A program made the translations under genes and the position numbers. The notes beneath the pieces were generated by a model. That model saw only the letters and a program-made list of their open reading frames with translations, was not told the origin of the DNA and searched no databases. From Pedobacter panaciterrae (lineage in GTDB: Bacteria > Bacteroidota > Bacteroidia > Sphingobacteriales > Sphingobacteriaceae), in assembly GCF_001636695.1 (NCBI RefSeq), contig NZ_LGEL01000045.1:1-40260 (forward strand): 40,260 nucleotides of DNA, written 5' to 3'. How positions within the stretch are numbered: the stretch's first letter is position 1; every line of letters begins with the position of its first letter. Below are positions 24,182 through 32,353 of this stretch, piece after piece.

Positions 24182-27100
24182 ATGCAAAAAAAATACCTTT
24201 TTATTCCGCTGTTACTAGCAGGCGGCTTTACTGCAAGTTACGCGCAGTCGAGCCTACTAGTTAACCTCAATAAAAATTATCAGACAGGCCTTGAACTGCT
24301 TGACAATGAAAAATACGTTGCTGCTGCTCAGCAATTTAAACTGGTTGAACAACTTAGACAAAAACCGGGAACACAACAGGAAAGTAATTCCGAACTTTCA
24401 TTACTGAAAGAGAATGCTAAATTCTATGCTGCTGTTTGTGCATTGGAATTGGGCAATAGTGATGCTGAAAGTTTATTTCAAAATTTTATAAAAGATTATC
24501 CGCTTAATCCTAATACAAAACTTGCTTATTTTCATGTAGGAAAATCTTACTTTGATCAGAAAAATTACAAGAAAGCATTAGAATGGTTTGAAAAAACGGA
24601 TCCCTCTACCCTTTCTGCTAAACAAAGGTTAGAATATCAGTTTAAACAAGGCTATGCTTATTTTTTACAAAACGACATTGAAAAAGCTGAGCCTTTATTT
24701 GAAATTGTAAAAAAAGAAAAATCTCCCTTTCAGGAAAGTGCTACCTACTATTTTGCGTACATCAATTACTTGAATAAAGAGTATAAAACTGCATTAAGCA
24801 ATTTTGAAAAATTAAAAGGATCTCCAACATACGAAGCCAGTTATCCTTATTACATTACTTCAATGTATTATCTGGACGAAAGGTATGATGATGTATTAGA
24901 ATATGCCCTGCCTATCCTTAAATCATCAAAGCAACAATATGAAGCTGAAATGCTGAGCCTTATTGCTGCTTCATATTTTGCAAAATCTGATTTTGTAAAT
25001 GCAGAGAAGTATTTTAAAGAATTCTATTCTAAAGATAAATCAAACGTTAAAAACAACCTTTTTATCTATCAGTATGGATATTCGTTATTCCAATTGAAAA
25101 GATATCCTGAATCAGTTTCTATATTAGAAAAACTTGATACCGATGATGTTTACCTTCAAAGTGGTATGTATACTTTGGGTCGTTCTTTCATTATTCTTAA
25201 AAATAAAGAAAAGGCAAGAAGTGCTTTCTTCAGAGCATCAAGACTTGATTTTGATAAAGTTATTCAAGAAGAATCATGGATCAATTATGCAAGGTTAAGC
25301 TACGAGCTTGACTTTAATCAACAAGCACTTGAGGCAACCCAAAACTTCTTAAAACAATTCCCAACTTCGCGTAAAATAAACGAAGCAAAAACTTTACTGG
25401 GAGAAATTCTGTTAACCAGTAAAAACTATCAGGCTGCTATAGATATACTTGAACCAATACAAAGTAAATCGCCCGAAGCTAGAGAGGCTTATCAGAAAGT
25501 AACTTACTTTAGAGGACTGGAGTTTTACAATGAACGTGCATTTCCTAATGCATTATCTATGTTCCTTCGTTCTGAAAAATTCCCTGAAGACAAAGAAATC
25601 CATGCGTTAAGTACTTATTGGAAAGCTGAGGCTTCATATGAATTAAGAAAGTTTGGTGAGGCTGTTAAGCATTTTGAAACATTCCTTGGAATGCCTGATG
25701 CAGACAAAACCGGAGTTTATAATTTTGCAAATTATGCACTTGCCTACGCTGCATTTGAAAACGAAAATTATGCAAAAGCTGCTACTTATTATGAAAGGTT
25801 TTTAGCTGGTAATGACAAGGATCAAAAGACAGTTAACGATGCTATTATCAGGCTGGCCGACTCTTACTTTGTAAATAAAAGCTATGGTAATGCACTTGTA
25901 AATTATAACAAGATCATTAATGCCAGATCTACCGGCGAAGATTACGCATTGTTTCAGCGCGGAATGATCCAGGGATTGGAAAATCAAAATGAAGCTAAAA
26001 TTGGAACTATGCAGGATCTTCTTAAACAGTTCCCTACTTCTAACTATGCTGATGATGCGGGTTTCGAAACTGCTTATACCTATTTCAATATTGGAAATTT
26101 CGACAAATCAAGTACAGATCTTATAAGTCTGGTTAGTCAGTATCCTAACAGTAGCTATGTTCCTAGAGCCCTGGTTACCATTGGTCTTGTGCAATATAAT
26201 CAAGATAAAGATGATCAGGCATTAGAATCATTCAAAAAGGTAATCAGAGATTACGCAAGCAGTGAAGAAGCAAAACAGGCACTAGAATCTATCAAGAACA
26301 TCTATGTTGACCGTGGCGATTCACAAGGCTTTATCACCTATGCAAATTCAACTCCTCTTGGGAATTTCTCAGTAGCAGAACAAGATAACATAGTTTTCCA
26401 GGGTGCTAATAACCTTTATTTAAAAGGTGATTTTAAGGGCGCTTTTGAAGCTGTAAATGCATATTTTGATAAATATCCAAAAGCGATACATGATAAAGAG
26501 GCCAAGTTTGTAAGAGCTGAATCCTTGGTTAAACTTGGCCGCCCGTTGGAAGCTGTACCTGACTATGAGTACATCCTTAATGACTGGACAAGTGATTATA
26601 CAGAACGTTCATTGGTAAGTATTTCTCAATTATTTTTAGATCAAAAGAAGTATAACGAAGCAATTGTTTACTTAAAAAGACTAGAAACTACTGCTGATTA
26701 CAAAGTACACCATAGCTATGCAATTAATAACCTGCTGAAAGCTTATGATGCCTTAAAGATGCCTGATGATATGATCAAGTATGTTCAGTTGATTAAGGAG
26801 TCTGAAAAAGGATCTGAAGAAGAAAAAAACAGTGCTGATCTATATGCTGGTAAAGCTTATTTATTAAAAGCCGATACTACAAGTGCAGTAAAAGCCTTTA
26901 ATAATGTAGTTAGTAAAACTAAAACTCTGGCGGCTGCAGAAGCTAAATACAATATTGCTGCAGTACAATATGCTAAAGGTGATTACAAAACATCAACAAA
27001 AACATGTTTTGATCTGATTAACAATATGGCTTCTTACGACTATTGGGTTGCTAAATCGTTCCTTTTATTGGCAGATAATTATGTAGCTCTAAAGGACAAA

Positions 27101-27199
27101 TTACAAGCTAGAAGTACACTCTTAAGTCTAATCGACAATTATGACGGCAAGGATGATATCGTTCCAACTGCCAAAGAGAAATTACAAAAAATTAAATAA
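24182..27199 (+). CDS. large periplasmic tetratricopeptide-repeat protein
   Basis: A 1005-aa exported repeat scaffold. The signal peptide ends near ASYAQ (residues 1-21). The rest is nearly all alpha-helical TPR/YbgF-like repeats, for example NTKLAYFHVGKSYFDQKNY near residue 114, YASSEEAKQALESI near 690 and AAEAKYNIAAVQYAKGDYKTS near 915. No enzymatic motif or membrane helix is seen after the signal, so it should be a soluble periplasmic or outer-membrane-associated scaffold. It opens a six-gene, same-strand run with an outer-membrane barrel (11 bases downstream), an HU/SPOR protein and ExbB-ExbD-TonB. TPR proteins of the CpoB/YbgF kind accompany Tol systems in proteobacteria, which makes a similar partnership plausible. 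Function is not established by the sequence. Confidence 0.88.
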   Translation: MQKKYLFIPLLLAGGFTASYAQSSLLVNLNKNYQTGLELLDNEKYVAAAQQFKLVEQLRQKPGTQQESNSELSLLKENAKFYAAVCALELGNSDAESLFQNFIKDYPLNPNTKLAYFHVGKSYFDQKNYKKALEWFEKTDPSTLSAKQRLEYQFKQGYAYFLQNDIEKAEPLFEIVKKEKSPFQESATYYFAYINYLNKEYKTALSNFEKLKGSPTYEASYPYYITSMYYLDERYDDVLEYALPILKSSKQQYEAEMLSLIAASYFAKSDFVNAEKYFKEFYSKDKSNVKNNLFIYQYGYSLFQLKRYPESVSILEKLDTDDVYLQSGMYTLGRSFIILKNKEKARSAFFRASRLDFDKVIQEESWINYARLSYELDFNQQALEATQNFLKQFPTSRKINEAKTLLGEILLTSKNYQAAIDILEPIQSKSPEAREAYQKVTYFRGLEFYNERAFPNALSMFLRSEKFPEDKEIHALSTYWKAEASYELRKFGEAVKHFETFLGMPDADKTGVYNFANYALAYAAFENENYAKAATYYERFLAGNDKDQKTVNDAIIRLADSYFVNKSYGNALVNYNKIINARSTGEDYALFQRGMIQGLENQNEAKIGTMQDLLKQFPTSNYADDAGFETAYTYFNIGNFDKSSTDLISLVSQYPNSSYVPRALVTIGLVQYNQDKDDQALESFKKVIRDYASSEEAKQALESIKNIYVDRGDSQGFITYANSTPLGNFSVAEQDNIVFQGANNLYLKGDFKGAFEAVNAYFDKYPKAIHDKEAKFVRAESLVKLGRPLEAVPDYEYILNDWTSDYTERSLVSISQLFLDQKKYNEAIVYLKRLETTADYKVHHSYAINNLLKAYDALKMPDDMIKYVQLIKESEKGSEEEKNSADLYAGKAYLLKADTTSAVKAFNNVVSKTKTLAAAEAKYNIAAVQYAKGDYKTSTKTCFDLINNMASYDYWVAKSFLLLADNYVALKDKLQARSTLLSLIDNYDGKDDIVPTAKEKLQKIK

Positions 27200-27210
27200 G
27201 ATTAAGCGAC

Positions 27211-28914
27211 ATGAGATTAACTAAATTAATATATAGTACCCTTTTCTTTATTACAGCTGCATCCCTGGGGTTGAAGGCTCAGGATACAAAAACCACAGAA
27301 AAGAAAACTGACGACAAAGCTGTTACCGAAGAGATTGAAGTTGTAAGGCCATACAAACCTATTTTGGCAGAGGCGGTAAAACTGAGAAGAAGCCCCGACC
27401 TGAATGATATAAAAACCTATAAAGCAAAATTTAATTATAGCCTTACTGACAGAAAATTAGAACTGAACTCTGATATTAATAAATTACAGGCTCAGGAAGT
27501 TATTGCTGCAAAACCAGATGAACTGATAAACAACTATATCAAAGGTGGATTTGGATCTTCAAAGACCATTTTTGGTGAAGCTTATATAAACATGGGAGGC
27601 GATGAGGCGATGCAAGCTGGTGGATATTTTCAACATTTCAGCCAATCAGGCAAGCTAAACAAGCAACAGTCGAGTCAGCAAAAACTAAGCGTTTTTGGAC
27701 GTAGTATTGGTGAGGTTGTTACCTTAAGTGGTCGCGTTAACTTTCAAAGAAATGGATTGTATTTCTATGGAATTGACAAGACCAATCCAACATTAAATCC
27801 AAATCCGGAGAAACAAACACTTAATTTCTTTGAAGCAGAAGGAGAACTTGTAAATAAATATACTGAAGACCCTGATGCCCTTAGCTACGCTTTAAAACTT
27901 AACGGATACGTGTGGAGTGATAAGTTTAATGCCAAAGAAAACTCGGTTGTTTTAAATGGTTATGTAAATAAAAGAATTAGTAAGTTTAACTTAGGTCTTG
28001 CGGCATCTACTGAATTTGGAAGCACTAAAGATGAACTTGTAAGTGTAGGGAACAATCTATTAAAATTAAACCCATACATCAGATTACAAGCAAATGGGGT
28101 AAAAATAACTGCCGGAATTAACTTTGTACAAGAGTTTGGAGCTTTTTCATCTACCAGGATATTTCCTGCTGTAACCGCAGATTTTACACTAATACCTGAT
28201 TACCTGCAAATATTTGGTGAAGTAAAAGGCGATGTAAACCGTAGCTCTTTAAAACAGTTCAGCGACGAGAACCCATTCCTGAACAACAATATTACCATCA
28301 GAAATTCTATTGAAAAACTAAGTATCAGTGGTGGTATCAAAGGCACCGGTGGTCCGGGCTTTGGATATAAAGCACGAGTATATCACAAGAGTATTGAAGA
28401 CATGCCATTGTTCGTAAATAGCTTTTCGAGCTTCAATAAATTTGATGTGATCTATGATTTCGGAACCATGAAACTTATTGGATTAGAAGGAGAGCTTTCT
28501 GTACAAGTAAGTGATGCGTTAAAATGGACAGGTAAATTAAATTTTGAAGATTATAAACCTGCAGCCGAAACTCAAAGCTGGTTCAAACCTCAAATGCGTT
28601 TAAGTTCTGATCTGTCGTACGTGATAAACAAAAAAGTAACACTTAATGCTTCAATAGCTCTTCAGGATGATAGCAAAGCAAAAATTTACACTGCGGCACC
28701 TGCTAATCCATACTACATGCCTGATCCAAACAATGAAACAGTGGTTACTGTTAAAGGATTTGTTGATTTAGGAGCAGGGGTATCTTACAAGATAAACAAC
28801 AAGTTTTCGGCCTTTGCCAGAGCAAACAACTTGTTAAACTCATCGTACAGCAGATACCTATATTATGAAGTAATAGGACTGAATGTTTTTGGAGGTATAA
28901 GCTACTCATTCTAA
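27211..28914 (+). CDS. outer-membrane beta-barrel protein without a TonB plug
   Basis: A 567-aa protein with a Sec signal (cut near LKAQD, residue 23). A short charged periplasmic segment follows (TEEIEVVRPYKPILAEAVKLRRSPDL, about 42-67). The rest alternates in the pattern of a beta-barrel resembling the later part of TonB-dependent receptors (SKFNLGLAASTEFG, KVTLNASIALQDD, NKFSAFARANNLLNSSYSRYLYYEVIGLN) and ends in GGISYSF, the terminal aromatic expected for BAM insertion. No plug domain or clear TonB box is seen, so it is not a standard receptor. It may have lost the plug or be a structural barrel that anchors the preceding TPR protein. It lies 11 bases after that gene. I do not know a characterised homologue. 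Confidence 0.82.
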   Translation: MRLTKLIYSTLFFITAASLGLKAQDTKTTEKKTDDKAVTEEIEVVRPYKPILAEAVKLRRSPDLNDIKTYKAKFNYSLTDRKLELNSDINKLQAQEVIAAKPDELINNYIKGGFGSSKTIFGEAYINMGGDEAMQAGGYFQHFSQSGKLNKQQSSQQKLSVFGRSIGEVVTLSGRVNFQRNGLYFYGIDKTNPTLNPNPEKQTLNFFEAEGELVNKYTEDPDALSYALKLNGYVWSDKFNAKENSVVLNGYVNKRISKFNLGLAASTEFGSTKDELVSVGNNLLKLNPYIRLQANGVKITAGINFVQEFGAFSSTRIFPAVTADFTLIPDYLQIFGEVKGDVNRSSLKQFSDENPFLNNNITIRNSIEKLSISGGIKGTGGPGFGYKARVYHKSIEDMPLFVNSFSSFNKFDVIYDFGTMKLIGLEGELSVQVSDALKWTGKLNFEDYKPAAETQSWFKPQMRLSSDLSYVINKKVTLNASIALQDDSKAKIYTAAPANPYYMPDPNNETVVTVKGFVDLGAGVSYKINNKFSAFARANNLLNSSYSRYLYYEVIGLNVFGGISYSF

Positions 28915-28968
28915 TAGCTTTTTAATTAATAATTGGTTGATACGGAATTAAAATTTATTTTTACCAGA

Positions 28969-30381
28969 ATGGACATCTTATCATACCTTACTGAACTTAT
29001 AAAAACCCGTAAAGAAGTGGGAATTTCTGGACTGGGTACTTTTTATAAAAAAAAATCACCAGGAAGGTATGATGTTGAAACGCACTCATTTCTGCCACCA
29101 AGTTATACTTTGGCATTTATGGATGAGGCCAGAGAAGTTCAATCTCTGATCAATTACATCAGTAAAAAAAGAAACCTATCAACAGAAGCAGCAACCTATT
29201 ATATTGATCAGTTTACGGAAGAAACCGTAAAACAGCTTTCAGAAAAACAATATGCTGATTTTGGAGAAATAGGCACATTATCTGGTAATCTCGGAAGCCT
29301 AACTTTTAATCCTAAAGACGCATTAAACTTTGGTTTTGATTTTTATGGCTTACCTCCTCTAAGGGAAGAGCCTCATGCCGTTATTAATGATAGCACTTCG
29401 GAAACTGAGACAGTTAATGAACCTGAGAAAAATGATGCTATTGTTGAACAAACATCTTCATTTGAGCACGAGCCTCTAATTACAGAAGAGCAATTGAATC
29501 TTGAAGACAATAATGCTGATTTAAGCGATGGTTCTGAGGAGTTAGAAGTAGTCGTTCATCAACATGAAGAAAGACCTGCAAGTGATGACCAACCAGTTTA
29601 TGAAGAAATATCAGAAGTTAGTATAGCTCAAAAGCCTACTGAACAAATTTCAATTGAAACCCCGGAAGGAATAGATGATAATTCAGAAGATGTAGTCGAA
29701 GAAACTGTTACCCCAAGGGTTACAACCCCTCCTTTCTTTAATACACCAAGCCCCCTAGTTGAGCCGATAGGAATTGAAGAAGAAAGTCAGGGACTTCCAT
29801 TCTACCTAAAAATTATTATTGCTTTTACAGTAATCGTATTAATCGGACTGGCAGCGTATTTTATAAAGCCTGATCTGTTTAATGGAGTTCTAAATAAATC
29901 TGAAAATACAATTCAGGACAACAGCCTCCATGATAATTCTGAACTTATCCAGAAAAGCGACAAAATCAGAACTGACTCCATCGCTCAGGCAGATAGCATA
30001 AGAATAAGCAACGAAAAAGCAATACAAACTGCCGACTCTATAAAAAAAGATAGTCTGACTGCCGCTACAGTAAAACCAGTACCAACTCCTGTTGTTCCAA
30101 AAACAGCTGTGGCCATCCCTGAAGGTCCAACTACTTGGGAGGTGATTGGTGCCTCGGTAATTAATCAAAAAGAGGCTGATAAATTCATTGCCCAAATGAA
30201 AGCAATAGGTATAACTGCAAAAGTTATTCCAACCCTTCCTGGTAAAAGAAGACTGAAAATTAGCATTGCAACATTTAAAGATGAGGAAAGTGCAAGGGAA
30301 GGACGCAAACTACTTGTCACAAAATTAAAAGATCCTGGAATTTATATACATCAAAATACACACACACACAAACCACAATAA
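28969..30381 (+). CDS. HU-CCDC81-like domain / transmembrane / SPOR protein
   Basis: A 470-aa protein from the ATG at 28969; a TTG at 28933 would add 12 unconvincing residues. Residues 1-125 look like the two bacterial HU-CCDC81 domains (VGISGLGTFYKKKSPGRYDVETHSFLPPSYTLAF and the following helical half). Residues 130-275 are an acidic disordered linker rich in Glu, Asp, Ser and Pro. One membrane helix spans about 278-301 (YLKIIIAFTVIVLIGLAAYFI). A periplasmic Asp/Ser/Lys helix follows, then a SPOR-type domain at 388-470 (TWEVIGASVINQKEADKFIAQM onward), which in other proteins binds denuded peptidoglycan. The layout would connect a cytoplasmic, possibly DNA-binding, head to the cell wall. The stop is 2 bases before exbB. 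DNA binding is untested. Confidence 0.85.
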   Translation: MDILSYLTELIKTRKEVGISGLGTFYKKKSPGRYDVETHSFLPPSYTLAFMDEAREVQSLINYISKKRNLSTEAATYYIDQFTEETVKQLSEKQYADFGEIGTLSGNLGSLTFNPKDALNFGFDFYGLPPLREEPHAVINDSTSETETVNEPEKNDAIVEQTSSFEHEPLITEEQLNLEDNNADLSDGSEELEVVVHQHEERPASDDQPVYEEISEVSIAQKPTEQISIETPEGIDDNSEDVVEETVTPRVTTPPFFNTPSPLVEPIGIEEESQGLPFYLKIIIAFTVIVLIGLAAYFIKPDLFNGVLNKSENTIQDNSLHDNSELIQKSDKIRTDSIAQADSIRISNEKAIQTADSIKKDSLTAATVKPVPTPVVPKTAVAIPEGPTTWEVIGASVINQKEADKFIAQMKAIGITAKVIPTLPGKRRLKISIATFKDEESAREGRKLLVTKLKDPGIYIHQNTHTHKPQ

Positions 30382-30383
30382 AT

Positions 30384-31094
30384 ATGATCGTTTTACTACA
30401 AGGTGCAACTGATACCGCTAACAAGCTTATTGATACCGCTAATAACTTAAACCAGGCTATTACAACTGCTCCGCCGGAACTTCATTTCATCGACCTTTTA
30501 TTTAAAGGCGGATGGGTAATGCTTCCATTGGCTTTTTTAGCTTTTCTTGGATTAGTAATCTTTGTTGAAAGATATCTGACAATAAGAAAAGCATCTAAAA
30601 CTGAATCAAATCTGATGCTTCAGATTAAACAATACATCCATGATGGAAGGTTAGAAAACGCAATAACTTTATGCCGTAATAATAATTCTCCATTGGGAAG
30701 AATGCTTGAGAAAGGATTGAAACGTATTGGTCGTCCGATTAAAGATATCGAAGCTGCCATTGAAAACAATGGAAAATTAGAAGTGTCGAAATTAGAGAAG
30801 AATATAGGCATATTAGGAATTATCGCAGGTATTGCTCCCATGCTTGGTTTCGTAGGAACAATTATTGGAGTAATTACTATTTTCCATGATGTTTCCATTA
30901 AGGGAGCTATTGAAATTGGTACGATATCTGGTGGTCTTTATACAAAAATGATTACCTCAGCTACAGGACTGATTATAGGTATTATTGCTTATGTATTATA
31001 TCATATCTTAAATATGATGGTTGAACGCATAATCTTAAGAATGGAAACTGATGCTATCGAATTTATTGATCTATTAGAGGAGCCAGGAAAATAA
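30384..31094 (+). CDS. exbB: MotA/TolQ/ExbB-family proton channel subunit
   Basis: A 236-aa inner-membrane protein of the pentameric stator that uses the proton gradient with ExbD. It has three membrane helices (about 42-62, 141-166 and 189-212), with the large cytoplasmic loop between the first and second. Family marks include LIDLLFKGGW-like entry (HFIDLLFKGGWVMLPLAFLA), SPLGRMLEKGL, and the third-helix segment GLYTKMITSATGLIIGIIAYVLYH with the expected Thr positions. ExbB and TolQ cannot be told apart by sequence alone. The ATG is 2 bases after the HU/SPOR stop, and its stop overlaps the exbD start by one base. Confidence 0.93.
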   Translation: MIVLLQGATDTANKLIDTANNLNQAITTAPPELHFIDLLFKGGWVMLPLAFLAFLGLVIFVERYLTIRKASKTESNLMLQIKQYIHDGRLENAITLCRNNNSPLGRMLEKGLKRIGRPIKDIEAAIENNGKLEVSKLEKNIGILGIIAGIAPMLGFVGTIIGVITIFHDVSIKGAIEIGTISGGLYTKMITSATGLIIGIIAYVLYHILNMMVERIILRMETDAIEFIDLLEEPGK

Positions 31095-31495
31095 TGAATT
31101 TACGCAAAAGAAATAAAGGAACTGTAGAGGTACATACCTCTGCGTTGAACGATATCATGTTCTTCCTGCTTTTGTTTTTTCTATTGGCATCAGCTGTAGT
31201 TAATCCACAGGTCGTGAAGTTATTATTACCCCGTTCAGAATCAGGGCAACAATCTAATTCCCAAAAAACCGTTACTATATCTATAGATGATAATTTAAAT
31301 TATTTTGTAGACAAGCAACCTACCAAACCTGAAAATATTCTGTCTGTAGTTGAAACCATGCAAAAGGCATCACCAGATTTAACTATAGTCGTTTATGCTG
31401 AAAGAAAGGTTTCTATTGAAAATGTGATGTCTATCTACGATATAGGTAACAAATTGAAACTCAAAGTTGCACTCGCTGTAGAACCTAAGAAATAA
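31094..31495 (+). CDS. exbD: ExbD/TolR-family energy-transducing subunit
   Basis: A 133-aa protein with a short cytoplasmic N-terminus, one membrane helix (about 20-37) and a small periplasmic domain. The essential proton-carrying aspartate is Asp20 in ALNDIMFFLLLFFLL. The periplasmic part (VTISIDDNLNYFVDKQP through VYAERKVSIENVMSIYDIGNKLKLKVALA) has the ExbD/TolR fold pattern. Both neighbours overlap it by one base (TAATG junctions), implying translational coupling and fixed stoichiometry of ExbB, ExbD and the TonB-like protein. Confidence 0.94.
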   Translation: MNLRKRNKGTVEVHTSALNDIMFFLLLFFLLASAVVNPQVVKLLLPRSESGQQSNSQKTVTISIDDNLNYFVDKQPTKPENILSVVETMQKASPDLTIVVYAERKVSIENVMSIYDIGNKLKLKVALAVEPKK

Positions 31496-32310
31496 TGACT
31501 TATCCTAAAGAAGAAAACAATTATCCTAAGGCACTGGCAATATCTACCGGTATCATGGCTGCATTGCTTGCTTTAAGCTTCTTTATTGTTATTGGAAGCT
31601 TTCAGCCGGAAGACGCAGGTATGGGTGGTATGGTTGTTAACTATGGAACTTCTCCTACAGGTATGGGTTCAGATTACACCAGTATAGAAGAGCCATCTGC
31701 CGATCCGAATGCAAATAACCGTAAACCAGATAAAGTAACACCAACTGAAGTAACTAAAGAAACTCCTACCCCCCAGGTAAGCGAGAAAGAGATTGTTACC
31801 CAGAACTCAGAGGAAGCTGTGGTCGTAAAGAGCAAAGCAACTAAAAAAGAGGCTACTCCTACTGCAACTAATACAGAAACCAAGCCATCAAAACCAGTTG
31901 TAAATCAAAATGCTTTGTACAAGGGAAAATCCAGTAAAGGAACTGGTGGAGGTGATGGAACAGGTGACACCCCAGGAAATCAGGGAAGCATAAATGGAGA
32001 TCCTCTGGCCAATAATTATGGCGAAGGCGGCTCTGGTTTTGGAGAAACTCCTATTGCCCTTAGAAAGTTTACAAACCTTGTTACTCCACAGGATGATGGC
32101 CAGAAAACTGGTAAAATCGCTGTACGTATAAAAATAAACAAAGCAGGTCTTGTTATAGATGCAACACCCGGAGTAAAGGGAACTACCTTAAATGACAGGG
32201 AATTGTGGCAAAAATGTAAGGAAGCTTTAATGGGTGCTCGTTTAGCCCCTTCAGAAACTGCGCCCGATGTTCAAATCGGTGTAGTTGTTTTCAATTTTAA
32301 AGTTAAATAG
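31495..32310 (+). CDS. TonB-like energy transducer
   Basis: A 271-aa protein with one N-terminal membrane helix (about 13-35). A short conserved-looking box follows just outside the membrane (VVNYGTSPTGMGSDYTSIEEP, about 45-65, seen in Bacteroidota TonB-like proteins as an NYG/NFG-GMG motif). Next come a Pro/Thr/Lys/Glu periplasmic spacer (70-140), a Gly-rich stretch (145-180) and a C-terminal domain (190-271; GKIAVRIKINKAGLVIDATPGVKG onward). The C-terminal domain has the TonB/TolA-like alternation, but I do not see the canonical YP motif. It should transmit force from ExbB-ExbD to an outer-membrane or periplasmic partner, for which the barrel and TPR proteins of the same operon are the natural candidates. 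Confidence 0.85.
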   Translation: MTYPKEENNYPKALAISTGIMAALLALSFFIVIGSFQPEDAGMGGMVVNYGTSPTGMGSDYTSIEEPSADPNANNRKPDKVTPTEVTKETPTPQVSEKEIVTQNSEEAVVVKSKATKKEATPTATNTETKPSKPVVNQNALYKGKSSKGTGGGDGTGDTPGNQGSINGDPLANNYGEGGSGFGETPIALRKFTNLVTPQDDGQKTGKIAVRIKINKAGLVIDATPGVKGTTLNDRELWQKCKEALMGARLAPSETAPDVQIGVVVFNFKVK

Positions 32311-32324
32311 TCAAGTAGCTTTGA

Positions 32325-32332
32325 TACTTTTG
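32325..32332 (+). promoter_or_regulatory. -7 promoter box of folC
   Basis: TACTTTTG is an exact TAnnTTTG match 21 bases before the folC ATG and 14 bases after the TonB-like stop, suggesting folC has its own promoter in addition to read-through. Confidence 0.5.
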
Positions 32333-32353
32333 TGATGTTATTAAGTATCAGAA

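Noticed and set aside
30339-30381. ACAC-rich tail of the HU/SPOR gene as a microsatellite
   Set aside because: Only about five CA units are present (HTHTHKP); this is too short to call a repeat tract, though slippage could vary the C-terminus.
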